From the NCBI RefSeq assembly GCF_000020665.1, contig NC_011071.1, forward strand, positions 3,834,501-3,898,500: a stretch of DNA of 64,000 nt, written 5' to 3'. A program made the translations under genes and the position numbers. Each line of letters begins with the position of its first letter. Position 1 is the stretch's first letter. Of the stretch, positions 1 to 7,313 are shown piece by piece. Source of the stretch: Stenotrophomonas maltophilia R551-3. Its GTDB lineage: Bacteria > Pseudomonadota > Gammaproteobacteria > Xanthomonadales > Xanthomonadaceae. The notes under the pieces were generated by a model. That model was not told the origin of the DNA, made no database searches, and saw nothing but the letters and a program-made list of their open reading frames with translations.

Positions 1-167
1 GTCTGGATCGGTACCTGGCCTTCGACTTCAGCGCGCTTGATGCGGGTACCGGTGACTTCCACAGCATCGAGGTTGGTGGTGGATTGTGCAGCGGCACCCA
101 GTGGTGCCAGGGCCGTCACGCACAGCGCGACGGCAACCGCCAACGGGCGGTGATGCAGGTGAATCAT
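1..167 (-). CDS. TonB-dependent receptor, N-terminal fragment
   Basis: Partial gene running off the left edge. The ATG at 165-167 follows a purine-rich GGAGAGAG ribosome site. The visible 55 residues begin with a signal peptide (MIHLHHRPLAVAVALCVTAL..., cleavage likely after AAAQS) followed by TTNLDAVEVTGTRIKR, the usual start of the mature region of outer-membrane TonB-dependent receptors, where the TonB box and plug domain begin. The family imports siderophores, sugars or other large substrates across the outer membrane using TonB-ExbBD energy. Substrate cannot be inferred because plug and barrel lie outside the window. An exbD gene lies less than 1 kb away, which may or may not be related. 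Confidence 0.85.
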   Translation of the reverse strand, partial: MIHLHHRPLAVAVALCVTALAPLGAAAQSTTNLDAVEVTGTRIKRAEVEGQVPIQ

Positions 168-529
168 TCGCTCTCTCTCCAAAGGAATGTCGGGACATTG
201 GCTGCCGCGCTCCCCCCTGCATGGCGGCAGCGTCTCCTTTGTAAACAAGTGGTAAAAGTCGCGGCGTGATGATCGACACTCTTTCACGCGGATTTGACGC
301 ATTTAGCGGCGGATTACGTCAGATAGCTGCAGGTTATGACCGGACGATACTGTTCACAACAGGCAGCCTTGATGCCGGCTGCGACAGCGCGCGCCGACAG
401 CTGCCGCATTCATGGAAAAGGTCTTTGCCGGACCGTTTCAGGAATAGTTTGAAATTCCTTCTTTCAGAAGGCGCCGCTAATCGATCCAGCGCAGACTCGC
501 ACCTCCAGCCATTCGCGGGAGGGTCGATC
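168..529. other. Intergenic region, divergent promoters expected
   Basis: About 360 bases between the divergent TonB-dependent receptor and the small secreted protein gene. It is more AT-rich than the surrounding genes, especially around 240-480. The long reading frames across it lack coding character and a plausible ribosome site. It probably holds two promoters, but I could not pick convincing -35/-10 boxes or an operator. Confidence 0.4.
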
Positions 530-871
530 ATGAAAGCGGTGAGTGCGGTGCTGGGTGTCACGACGGTGATGACGCTGCTTCTTTCCCCGGCAAGTGAATC
601 GAGAGCAGGCGGCCTGATCGAGTGCAACAACTGCCCCTCTCCCAGCGATGCGGCCTTGGCCTCGGGAGAAGGATTGACGGTTGTGGTGGATTTCGAAAGA
701 GCCGAGCTGACTGCTTTCGACGTTGAACATGAGCCCAAGGCCAAAAAGTGGCGAGCACATCCAACCCCTGTTCCAGCGCAGATTGAAACGGCCTTTCTGC
801 GGATTCTGGATGCGACGCTGTCAGCAGGGGAAGCGCCGCTCATGCAGCAATCACCGCATGAGCGGCAGTGA
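530..871 (+). CDS. Small secreted protein of unknown function
   Basis: 113 residues. The frame is open from further upstream (266), but I chose the ATG at 530 because GGGAGGG precedes it by about 7 nt and it starts a clean signal peptide (MKAVSAVLGVTTVMTLLLSPASESRAGG). The mature part begins with GLIECNNCPSP, a CxxC pair in an ECNNCP context, then a short acidic/valine-rich segment (VVVDFERAELTAFDVE). I have seen this kind of opening in other xanthomonad secreted proteins but cannot assign a domain or a role. It is likely periplasmic or exported. It converges on exbD, with 9 bp between stop codons. The tail (MQQSPHERQ) is polar and could be frayed. Confidence 0.55.
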   Translation: MKAVSAVLGVTTVMTLLLSPASESRAGGLIECNNCPSPSDAALASGEGLTVVVDFERAELTAFDVEHEPKAKKWRAHPTPVPAQIETAFLRILDATLSAGEAPLMQQSPHERQ

Positions 872-880
872 GACAACGCC

Positions 881-1288
881 CTATCGCACGAACGCGATGC
901 GCTCCACGCCAGTGGTTTCGGCCGCAGCCAATATCCGGGCCATGCCTTCGTACTCGGCCGCCGGATCGGTGGCGATGCGCAGCTCCGGCAGGTTGCCGGC
1001 ATGCTCGCCCGCCTGCACCTGCAGGCGCGCCTGCAGATCGCCGATGGCCATTGGCTGGCCATTCCAGCTGAGCTGGTTGGCAGCGTCCAGGCGCAGCTCG
1101 ATCGGCGGTGGCGGTTCGGGACGGTCGACCACGCGATCGGTGGCCTGTGGCAACTGCACGGCAATCGGCCGGGCCACGATCGGCGCGGTCACGATGAAGA
1201 TGATCAACAGCACCAGCATCACATCCACCAGTGGCGTGACATTGATCTCCGCCAGCGGGCTGCCTGTTCCTGCGCTACTGAACGCCAT
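881..1288 (-). CDS. exbD: Biopolymer transport protein ExbD
   Basis: 135 residues from the ATG at 1286-1288, which is preceded by AGGGAGCGG; the frame is open 29 codons further upstream but that extension is not convincing. The sequence shows the ExbD/TolR pattern: a short cytoplasmic start (MAFSSAGTGSPLAEINVTPLVD), one transmembrane helix with the proton-path aspartate in VTPLVDVMLVLLIIFIV, then a periplasmic domain ending GVERIAFVR. ExbD works with ExbB in the inner membrane to turn the proton gradient into TonB movement that drives outer-membrane receptors. No exbB or tonB is adjacent in the window, so this is a detached paralogue; it could serve the receptor at the left edge. It could alternatively act as a TolR, but the tol operon is absent here. 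Confidence 0.88.
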   Translation of the reverse strand: MAFSSAGTGSPLAEINVTPLVDVMLVLLIIFIVTAPIVARPIAVQLPQATDRVVDRPEPPPPIELRLDAANQLSWNGQPMAIGDLQARLQVQAGEHAGNLPELRIATDPAAEYEGMARILAAAETTGVERIAFVR

Positions 1289-1451
1289 GTGCCGCTCCCT
1301 GCAGCCGGGCCGTTCGCCCAAGCCCGACACTACGTCGCCCGCAGACCCGCGAGGCAGTGCCCGCAGCATGAGCATTCAGCTGCCGTTGCCAACCCACCGC
1401 GTGCACGCGATGCGAACCTGAATTCAGCCACTGCCCGCTATGCTGGTCGCC

Positions 1452-3425
1452 ATGACCCGACGCTCTTCAACTGCCCTGTCCCTGCTGCCCTTGGCCACCA
1501 CGCTGCTGATCGGCTGCGCCAATGCCCAGTCCCTCGACGCCCAGAACGCGCAGCTGAAGGCCGCGATCGCTGCCGCCGAACGCGGCCAGTTCGATCCCGG
1601 CCAGGCCGCCGCACTCAGCCGCCATCCAGCATACGGCTGGCTGGAGTACGCCAACCTGCGCCGCAACATCGACACCGTCGATACCGCGCAGGCGCAGGCC
1701 TTCCTCAAGCGCTATGACGGCCAAGCCGTGGCCAATACCTTCCGCAGTGTGTGGCTGCCCTCGGTCGCACGCCGCCAGGATTGGCCGACCCTGCTGGCCA
1801 ACTGGACGCCCACCGACAACGCCGGCCTGCGCTGTGCGCAGCTGACCGCACGCCAGGTGACAGGCAAGGTCGATCCACAGTGGATCAGTGAAGCGCAGGA
1901 CCTGTGGCGCAAGAACGGCAAATCACTACCCGACGGCTGCGATGCGGTGTTTGCCGTGCTGCAGGCACAGGGTGGCCTGAGCGACGCGCTGCGCTGGGAG
2001 CGCATCGACGCCGCCGCCGACGCGCAGCAACCGGCCGTGATGCGCAGCGCTGCGCGCGGCCTGCCCGCCACCGATCTGGCGCTGGCCAACAACTACGCCG
2101 CCTTCGTCGACAAGCCCAATGCCAGCGCACTGAACTGGCCGCGCAACGAGCGCAGCCGGCGCATCGCTACCGACGGCCTGGCCAAGCTGGCCAAAGCCGA
2201 CCCCGGCGCCACCGAACAGCAACTGCCGCAGTACGCCCAGGCGCTGGGCCTGAGTGCCGAGCAAAGCGGCCAGGTGCTGTACCAGATCGCGCTGTGGACG
2301 GTGGCCTCCTACCTGCCCGATTCGGCGCGCCGCCTCAACGCGGTACCCGAATCGGCGTACGACGAACGCCTGCACGAATGGCGCGTGCGCGAAGCGATGT
2401 CGCGCGGTGACTGGCCGGCGGCGCTGACCGCGATCCGCAAGATGGCAAGCAAGCAGCGCAGCGACCCGCGCTGGCGCTACTTCGAAGGCCGCATGCTGGA
2501 GAAGACCGGCCAGGCCCAGCAGGCGCAGGCGCTGTTCCGCGAGGCCGCACGCGCACCGACCTTCCACGGTTTCCTCGCCGCCGACAAGCTGCAGCAGGGC
2601 TACACGCTATGCCCGTGGAAGCCGAATGACAGCGCGCAGGCACAAGCCACGATCGCACGCGATCCGGCCATCCAGCGCGCGATGGCGCTGTACCAGATCG
2701 ACCGCGCCGGCTGGGCCGTGGCCGAGTGGAACAGCGCGCTGTCGCGCTTCGATGACACCCAGCGCCGCCTTGCCGTGCGCGTGGCGCAGGACAACGGCTG
2801 GTTCGACCGCGCCGTGTTCGCACTCGGCAAGCAGCCGCAGGAACAGCGCTTGTACGACCTGCGCTTCCCGCTGCACCACGACGCCACCATCCGCCGCGAA
2901 TCGGCACGCAACGCGATCGATCCGGCCTGGGTGGCGGCAGAGATCCGCGCCGAGAGCACCTTCACCCCGCGTGCGCGCTCGCCTGCCAACGCCATGGGCC
3001 TGATGCAGGTGCTGCCGGCCACCGGTGCCGGCGTGGCCAAGTCGATCGGTCTGACCGGCTACGGCGGCGCCGACAGCCTGTACGACCCGGACACCAACAT
3101 CGCCATCGGTACCGCCTACCTGCGCCAGCTGATGAACAAGTACGACGGCCTGCCCTACGTGACCATCGCCGCCTACAACGCCGGCCCGACCCCGACCGCC
3201 CGTTGGCAGAGCCAGCGCCCGGGTTACGACCCCGACCTGTGGATCGAGACCATCAGCTACAAGGAAACCCGCGAGTATGTGGCACGCGTGCTGGCCTTCA
3301 GCGTGATCTACGACTGGCGCCTCAATGGCGATGCATTGCCGCTGAGCGACCGCCTGATGGGCCGCCTGGTGGACAAGCGCAAGAGCTTCAGTTGCGCCGC
3401 CAACGCGGACCAGGGCGGCGATTGA
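1452..3425 (+). CDS. slt: Soluble lytic murein transglycosylase (Slt70-like)
   Basis: 657 residues. It cleaves the MurNAc-GlcNAc bond of peptidoglycan with formation of 1,6-anhydroMurNAc, in the periplasm. Signal region MTRRSSTALSLLPLATTLLIGCANAQ; IGC could be a lipobox, or cleavage may follow NAQ. Residues ~30-450 are the alpha-helical U-shaped superhelix typical of Slt70, and ~470-620 are the SLT catalytic domain, with the acid glutamate in AAEIRAESTFTPRA (about residue 498), then GLMQVLPATG and AAYNAGP. Length matches Slt70 (~620-650). An ATG at 1440 in the same frame is an alternative start; neither has a clear ribosome site. It is transcribed alone and followed by a palindrome pair. Confidence 0.92.
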   Translation: MTRRSSTALSLLPLATTLLIGCANAQSLDAQNAQLKAAIAAAERGQFDPGQAAALSRHPAYGWLEYANLRRNIDTVDTAQAQAFLKRYDGQAVANTFRSVWLPSVARRQDWPTLLANWTPTDNAGLRCAQLTARQVTGKVDPQWISEAQDLWRKNGKSLPDGCDAVFAVLQAQGGLSDALRWERIDAAADAQQPAVMRSAARGLPATDLALANNYAAFVDKPNASALNWPRNERSRRIATDGLAKLAKADPGATEQQLPQYAQALGLSAEQSGQVLYQIALWTVASYLPDSARRLNAVPESAYDERLHEWRVREAMSRGDWPAALTAIRKMASKQRSDPRWRYFEGRMLEKTGQAQQAQALFREAARAPTFHGFLAADKLQQGYTLCPWKPNDSAQAQATIARDPAIQRAMALYQIDRAGWAVAEWNSALSRFDDTQRRLAVRVAQDNGWFDRAVFALGKQPQEQRLYDLRFPLHHDATIRRESARNAIDPAWVAAEIRAESTFTPRARSPANAMGLMQVLPATGAGVAKSIGLTGYGGADSLYDPDTNIAIGTAYLRQLMNKYDGLPYVTIAAYNAGPTPTARWQSQRPGYDPDLWIETISYKETREYVARVLAFSVIYDWRLNGDALPLSDRLMGRLVDKRKSFSCAANADQGGD

Positions 3426-3435
3426 TCGCGCTGCG

Positions 3436-3500
3436 GTCGTGCCGGCCGCTGGCCGGCATCCGCGATTGTCCAAGAGTTGCCGGCCAGCGGCCGGCACTAC
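3436..3500. repeat. Inverted pair of GTAG palindromes, family A
   Basis: Two head-to-head copies of an imperfect palindrome around GCCGGCCGCTGGCCGGC, with TGGCCGGC arms and a GTCG/GTAG end pointing outwards; the right copy ends GGCACTAC. They lie in the 3' region of slt and upstream of the 78-codon membrane protein. This matches the REP-like 'GTAG' palindromes of Stenotrophomonas; such pairs can fold in RNA and protect or end transcripts. Confidence 0.85.
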
Positions 3501-3530
3501 CCGACATCCATTTCCCGGGGAGGGGAAACG

Positions 3531-3767
3531 ATGAGCCTGCTGGTCTGGATCGGGATGTTCACCGCCTGGAGCCTGTTTGCCACCTGGGTACTACGCTGGG
3601 GTGGCGCGGCCTGGATGGAAGGCTGGAAGTCGCTGGCCTTCGTCGACAGCTGGGGCAGCCTGTGGGACGAAGCGCAGATCAAGCTGTACTTCCTCTGCCT
3701 GTGGATCGTCTACGGCCTGTGGTTCGTGGCCGGCCTGTTCGTGCCGGAGTGGCGCGGCCTGCCGTGA
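3531..3767 (+). CDS. Small two-helix membrane protein, unknown function
   Basis: 78 residues; ATG at 3531 preceded by GGGGAGGGGAAACG. Hydrophobic helix 1 lies around residues 3-24 (LLVWIGMFTAWSLFATWVL) and helix 2 around 51-70 (LYFLCLWIVYGLWFVAGLFV), with a tryptophan-rich loop between. There is no recognisable domain. The gene is boxed on both sides by inverted pairs of GTAG palindromes, so it is probably a separate transcription or RNA-stability unit. Likely an inner-membrane protein; role unknown. Confidence 0.7.
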   Translation: MSLLVWIGMFTAWSLFATWVLRWGGAAWMEGWKSLAFVDSWGSLWDEAQIKLYFLCLWIVYGLWFVAGLFVPEWRGLP

Positions 3768-3780
3768 TGCCGCTGCGTCG

Positions 3781-3845
3781 GTAGTGCCGGCCGCTGGCCG
3801 GCAACCGCCATTGTCCAAGGGTTGCCGGCCAGCGGCCGGCACTAC
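3781..3845. repeat. Inverted pair of GTAG palindromes, family A
   Basis: Left copy starts GTAGTGCCGGCCGCTGG, right copy is its inverse ending GGCACTAC, separated by about 17 bp containing ATTGTCCAAGG. The spacer is almost the same as that of the pair at 3436-3500 (GATTGTCCAAGAG), so the two pairs look like copies of one dimeric unit. It sits between the small membrane protein and cca. Confidence 0.88.
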
Positions 3846-3880
3846 CGATGCTCATTCTCCTACCATGCGATCATTCCCCC

Positions 3881-5101
3881 ATGAAGATCTATCTTGTCGG
3901 CGGCGCCGTACGCGACCGCCTGCTGCAGCGCCCTGCCGGTGACCGTGACTGGGTCGTGGTCGGTGCCACGCCCGCGCAGATGGAAGCACAGGGCTACAGC
4001 GCGGTAGGCCGTGATTTCCCGGTGTTCCTGCACCCGAAGACCGGCGAGGAGTACGCGCTGGCACGCACCGAGCGCAAATCCGGCCGCGGCTATCGCGGTT
4101 TCGTGGTCGACGCCGATCCGGCGGTGACGCTGGAAGAAGACCTGCAGCGCCGCGACTTCACCATCAACGCGATTGCCTGCGACGAAGACACCGGCACGCT
4201 GGTCGACCCCTATGGCGGCGTGCGCGATATTGAACAGCGCGTGCTGCGCCACGTCGGTCCTGCGTTCGTGGAAGATCCGCTGCGCGTGCTGCGCGCGGCG
4301 CGCTTCATGGCGCACTTCGCGCCACTGGACTTCACGGTCGCGCCGGAGACAATGGACCTGATGCGCAATGTTGCTGCCAGCGGCGAGCTGGATGCGCTGG
4401 TGCCCGAGCGCGTCTGGCAGGAGCTGCGCAAGGCGCTGGTCAGCGCACAGCCCTCGGCCTTCCTGCGCACGCTGCACGACGCGCATGCACTGGGCCCGAT
4501 CCTGCCCGAACTGGAAGCGCTGTATGGCGTACCGCAGCGTGCCGAATTCCACCCGGAAGTCGACACCGGCATCCACCAGGAAATGGTCAGCGACATGGCC
4601 GCGAAGCTGGCACCGGGCGACGACCTGGTCGGCTTCGCCGCGCTGACCCACGATCTTGGCAAGGGCCTGACTCCGCCGGAAGAATGGCCGCGCCACATCA
4701 TGCACGAGCAGCGTGGCATCAAGCCGTTGAAGGAACTGTGCGCACGGCTGAGGGTTCCCACCGAGCACCAGCAGCTGGCCGAGGCCGTCTGTCGCGAGCA
4801 TTTGAACGTGCACCGCATCGACGAACTGCGCGACGCCACCGTGCTGGAGCTGTTGGGACGATGCGATGCGCTGCGCCGACCGGAGCGCGTGGCCCGCATC
4901 GCGCTGTGCTGCGAAGCCGACAAGCGCGGTCGGCTTGGATTCGAGGACAGCGACTACCCGCAGGGCGAGACGCTCAAGCGCCTGCATCAGGCGGCGCTGT
5001 CAGTGCAGGCACGGGATCTGGATACGACGCACCTTAAGGGTCCCGCCATCGGCGAAGCGCTGGCCAAGGCACGGGTGAAAGCCATCGCCGCCGCCCGTTG
5101 A
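3881..5101 (+). CDS. cca: Multifunctional CCA-adding tRNA nucleotidyltransferase
   Basis: 406 residues, starting [17 protein letters not shown]. It adds or repairs the 3'-CCA end of tRNAs from CTP and ATP without a template. Visible features: the G-G-x-V-R-D nucleotide-binding start, the DRD metal site region ([12 protein letters not shown]), [10 protein letters not shown], the arginine-rich 'amino-acid template' helix region, and an HD domain ([12 protein letters not shown] ... LTHDLGKG near residue 256) with 2',3'-cyclic phosphodiesterase/phosphatase activity in the long bacterial type. Length matches E. coli Cca (412). I chose the ATG at 3881 rather than 3848 because the extra 11 residues are not conserved-looking and overlap the palindrome region. 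Confidence 0.95.
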   Translation: MKIYLVGGAVRDRLLQRPAGDRDWVVVGATPAQMEAQGYSAVGRDFPVFLHPKTGEEYALARTERKSGRGYRGFVVDADPAVTLEEDLQRRDFTINAIACDEDTGTLVDPYGGVRDIEQRVLRHVGPAFVEDPLRVLRAARFMAHFAPLDFTVAPETMDLMRNVAASGELDALVPERVWQELRKALVSAQPSAFLRTLHDAHALGPILPELEALYGVPQRAEFHPEVDTGIHQEMVSDMAAKLAPGDDLVGFAALTHDLGKGLTPPEEWPRHIMHEQRGIKPLKELCARLRVPTEHQQLAEAVCREHLNVHRIDELRDATVLELLGRCDALRRPERVARIALCCEADKRGRLGFEDSDYPQGETLKRLHQAALSVQARDLDTTHLKGPAIGEALAKARVKAIAAAR

Positions 5102-5129
5102 TCCGCAGCGGCTGCGCGCACTGCCATGG

Positions 5130-5152
5130 GTAGTGCCGGCCGCTGGCCGGCA
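5130..5152. repeat. Single GTAG palindrome, family A
   Basis: GTAGTGCCGGCCGCTGG copy between the convergent cca and the SseB-like gene, a position consistent with a transcription-end hairpin. Confidence 0.8.
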
Positions 5153-5170
5153 CTCAGACAACCCCTGTAT

Positions 5171-5605
5171 TCAGTGCGCCATGCCGCGGGTGATCGCCGC
5201 CGCACGCTGCTTCAGCTGGGCCACGGCATCGGGAATCATCTCCATGCCCACGTCCAGGCCCGGGTTCAGCACCAGGCCGACGCCGTCGCCGATACCGGCC
5301 AGCAGCGCGTGCACCGCGATCGGCATTGCATGAGCAAACTGCGGCAGCTGCTCATGCCATAGGCCAGCACGCTCGGGCGCGGTGAACACCGCGAACATCG
5401 CCTCGCCGCTCTCGCTGGTCAGCACCAGCGGCGAGATGCTCTCATCCCAGGCACCGTCTTCGCCGATGGCCTTGTCCAGCAACACGAACGCCGTCGAGGT
5501 CAGCAGGCCATCGAGGAACTGCGACGCGGTCAGCGTGCCGTCCTGGGCCTGCAGCAGGCGCACCTCGAGGTCGTTGAGGGGTTCGAACGGGGTGTCGTGG
5601 TCCAT
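5171..5605 (-). CDS. SseB-like N-terminal domain protein
   Basis: 144 residues, MDHDTPFEPLNDLEVRLLQAQDGTLTASQFLDGLLTS... The layout resembles the SseB N-terminal domain family (short soluble alpha/beta proteins with the pattern L..A..G......F...LL.S.V.VL, then SGE.M.AVFTAPERA). No signal peptide or membrane segment, so cytoplasmic. The biochemical role of the family is not defined; in E. coli SseB was linked to serine sensitivity. The zinc-ribbon gene lies 49 bp upstream on the same strand, so the two may be cotranscribed. Confidence 0.65.
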   Translation of the reverse strand: MDHDTPFEPLNDLEVRLLQAQDGTLTASQFLDGLLTSTAFVLLDKAIGEDGAWDESISPLVLTSESGEAMFAVFTAPERAGLWHEQLPQFAHAMPIAVHALLAGIGDGVGLVLNPGLDVGMEMIPDAVAQLKQRAAAITRGMAH

Positions 5606-5654
5606 GGTCGGTTCCGGTACGTGATTGCAGGACAGACTTTAACAGCCCCGGCCC

Positions 5655-5990
5655 TCAACCGATGAACCCGTGCCGCCACAGCCAGCCCGAGAGGGCCAGA
5701 CCGACCACCACCACCAGCATCAGTGGCAGGCCGAAGCGATGCCGCCACGGGATCGGTACCCCGCCCAGCTGCTGGTCCATGGTGTCGGTGTCCAGCACCC
5801 AGCCGTACCCGCACCGGCTGCAGGCCAGCTCGTAACGGCGCTGGTAGGTGAAACCGAACAGCAGGTCGATGCGCGCCATCCTGTAGCGCAGCTGGGGCGC
5901 GAACTCGGTTTCCGTCTGGCAACGCAGGCAGTGATGGGCTTCGGTTGGGCCGACGGTCACCACCCGTTCGTGCTGGCCGATCAGGATCAT
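5655..5990 (-). CDS. Zinc-ribbon protein with C-terminal membrane helix
   Basis: 111 residues. Two CxxC pairs, HHCLRCQTE near residue 22 and LACSRCGYGW near residue 58, make a probable four-cysteine zinc ribbon. A single hydrophobic helix (FGLPLMLVVVVGLALSGWLW) lies at the C-terminus, making this a tail-anchored inner-membrane protein with the ribbon in the cytoplasm. No further domain is visible. Its start is 3 bp from the stop of the S41-like peptidase gene upstream on the same strand, so the two are likely in one transcript. Function unknown. Confidence 0.65.
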   Translation of the reverse strand: MILIGQHERVVTVGPTEAHHCLRCQTETEFAPQLRYRMARIDLLFGFTYQRRYELACSRCGYGWVLDTDTMDQQLGGVPIPWRHRFGLPLMLVVVVGLALSGWLWRHGFIG

Positions 5991-5993
5991 CGA

Positions 5994-7028
5994 TCAGCTG
6001 CCCTGGCAGGCGGGTTGGGCCAGCAGCCAGGCTTGGGCGGCGGCAAGGGTGGCCGGTCCGCTGGGGGTAGCCTGATCCGGCTGCATCCTGCCACCGTCGC
6101 CCTGGCCGTTACGGTCGGTCATGACGTTGTGGGTCAACAGCAAGGTGGTACCGTCCACCAGCGTCGTCGGTCGATTGCCGGTAGAAAAGCCCGCGCTCGG
6201 CTGGCCGAAACTACGACTCCCTGGTTGCCCTCGAAACGCGAGTGCCACTGCTTCGCCGGAGCTGGCAGTGCCTGCCCCCATCACCACCGCCACCGGTGCC
6301 GTGCCCACACGCAGCCGATACGCGCCCTGTCGTGAACGCAGCATCGATGCATTGCCTTGCACGACTTCACCTTCCGCCTGCCGCCACCACAGCAATCCAT
6401 TGGCACTACGGAAAGCGCCGATCAACGCCCCCTGCGTATCCGGTGTTCCATGCAGCAATGGCAACAAACCAAACAACATCGGCCACATGTTGCCGCCACC
6501 ATTGCTGCTTACATCCACTACCCAGCCGCACCGCGTGCCGTCATCCAGGCCAGCGATACGCTCCTGCAACGCCAGCGCGTAGACCTTGCGTGCTTCATAA
6601 CGTTCCGGTTCGCTGCGCTGCTGGTCTTCCACGAAGGGGCTCACCCGCAGCACGCCGATGCGGGGATTGGCGTGCCTGGGCGCAGCGAGGGCGGTCGCCT
6701 GACCGGCATTCAAGCGCTGGGCACGTTCGGAGCGCTGACGCTGCTCGCTGGGCGAAAACCAGCGGCCGTGGCCTCCGCTGCTACGTGCGGCGGTCTCATC
6801 CAGAACACGGCGCTGTTGCGCGCGGTCATCGCCTGCGGCGGTCAGGCGCGCGCGCACGTCATTCCAATCTACGCGGTCGCGGTACAGGGACTGGGTTTCC
6901 AGCAGCTGCAGCATCTGTTCACGTGCTTCGGGCGAGGGCAACTCCACCGTTTCCTCTGCGACTGCGACAGAAGATGAAAGCAACAGCGTGGCAAGCAGGG
7001 GGGCGCGCACGCTCATGAGATCCAGCAT
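5994..7028 (-). CDS. S41-family peptidase-like secreted protein
   Basis: 344 residues from the ATG at 7026-7028 (AAGGAG ribosome site 6 nt upstream); the frame is open to 7157 but that part is a palindromic repeat. Signal peptide MLDLMSVRAPLLATLLLSSSVAVAEE. The C-terminal half shows the tail-specific-protease core: GWVVDVSSNGGGNMWPM (DxxxNxGG motif) and GAGTASSGEAVALAFRG, with the nucleophile serine in SSGEA. There is no PDZ domain. At the place where Prc-type enzymes have a catalytic lysine (GxPTxGK) the sequence reads GQPSAGFSTGN, so a Ser-Lys dyad is not evident; it may use another dyad or be inactive. Periplasmic; substrate unknown. Confidence 0.75.
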   Translation of the reverse strand: MLDLMSVRAPLLATLLLSSSVAVAEETVELPSPEAREQMLQLLETQSLYRDRVDWNDVRARLTAAGDDRAQQRRVLDETAARSSGGHGRWFSPSEQRQRSERAQRLNAGQATALAAPRHANPRIGVLRVSPFVEDQQRSEPERYEARKVYALALQERIAGLDDGTRCGWVVDVSSNGGGNMWPMLFGLLPLLHGTPDTQGALIGAFRSANGLLWWRQAEGEVVQGNASMLRSRQGAYRLRVGTAPVAVVMGAGTASSGEAVALAFRGQPGSRSFGQPSAGFSTGNRPTTLVDGTTLLLTHNVMTDRNGQGDGGRMQPDQATPSGPATLAAAQAWLLAQPACQGS

Positions 7029-7101
7029 CGACGACTCCTTGTCATGTATCGAAGTCGCAGGATAGCCGGGGCGGGACCGATCTCGCCACGCGCCAGTGTG
7101 C

Positions 7102-7172
7102 TGTAGAGCCGAGCCCATGCTCGGGTTGGGGGGATTGCGACTGAAGCAGCCGAGCATGGCTCGGCTCTACAG
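7102..7172. repeat. Inverted pair of GAGCCGAGC palindromes, family C
   Basis: TGTAGAGCCGAGCCCATGCTCGG at the left and its inverse (CCGAGCATGGCTCGGCTCTACA) at the right, about 25 bp apart, just upstream of the S41-like gene. Confidence 0.85.
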
Positions 7173-7195
7173 ATGTCCCCGACCGGCAGGGTTCG

Positions 7196-7273
7196 TGTCG
7201 ACCAAGGTCGACACCTACCAGAGCAGGTTCATGGCGTCGGCGGAATAGGTGCCGACCAAGGTCGGCACCTACC
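7196..7273. repeat. Two GACCAAGGTC palindromes, family D
   Basis: GTGTCGACCAAGGTCGACAC followed by CTACC, and 30 bp later GTGCCGACCAAGGTCGGCAC followed by CTACC. The arms differ between the two copies but stay complementary (TCGAC/GTCGA versus CCGAC/GTCGG). Confidence 0.85.
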
Positions 7274-7290
7274 AGAGCGCGGGGAGGCGC

Positions 7291-7313
7291 CGCCGGGCGT
7301 GGCCCGGCGCTAC
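7291..7313. repeat. GTAG palindrome, family B, providing a stop codon
   Basis: CGCCGGGCGTGGCCCGGCG followed by CTAC. Read on the minus strand it starts GTAGCGCCGGGCC, and its TAG is the stop codon of the autotransporter gene. Confidence 0.85.

Noticed and set aside
28..279. 83-codon minus-strand frame at the left edge
   Set aside because: Different phase from the TonB-dependent receptor start, which has a signal peptide and ribosome site.
266..529. N-terminal extension of the small secreted protein
   Set aside because: It would hide the signal peptide, and the start at 530 has a strong ribosome site.
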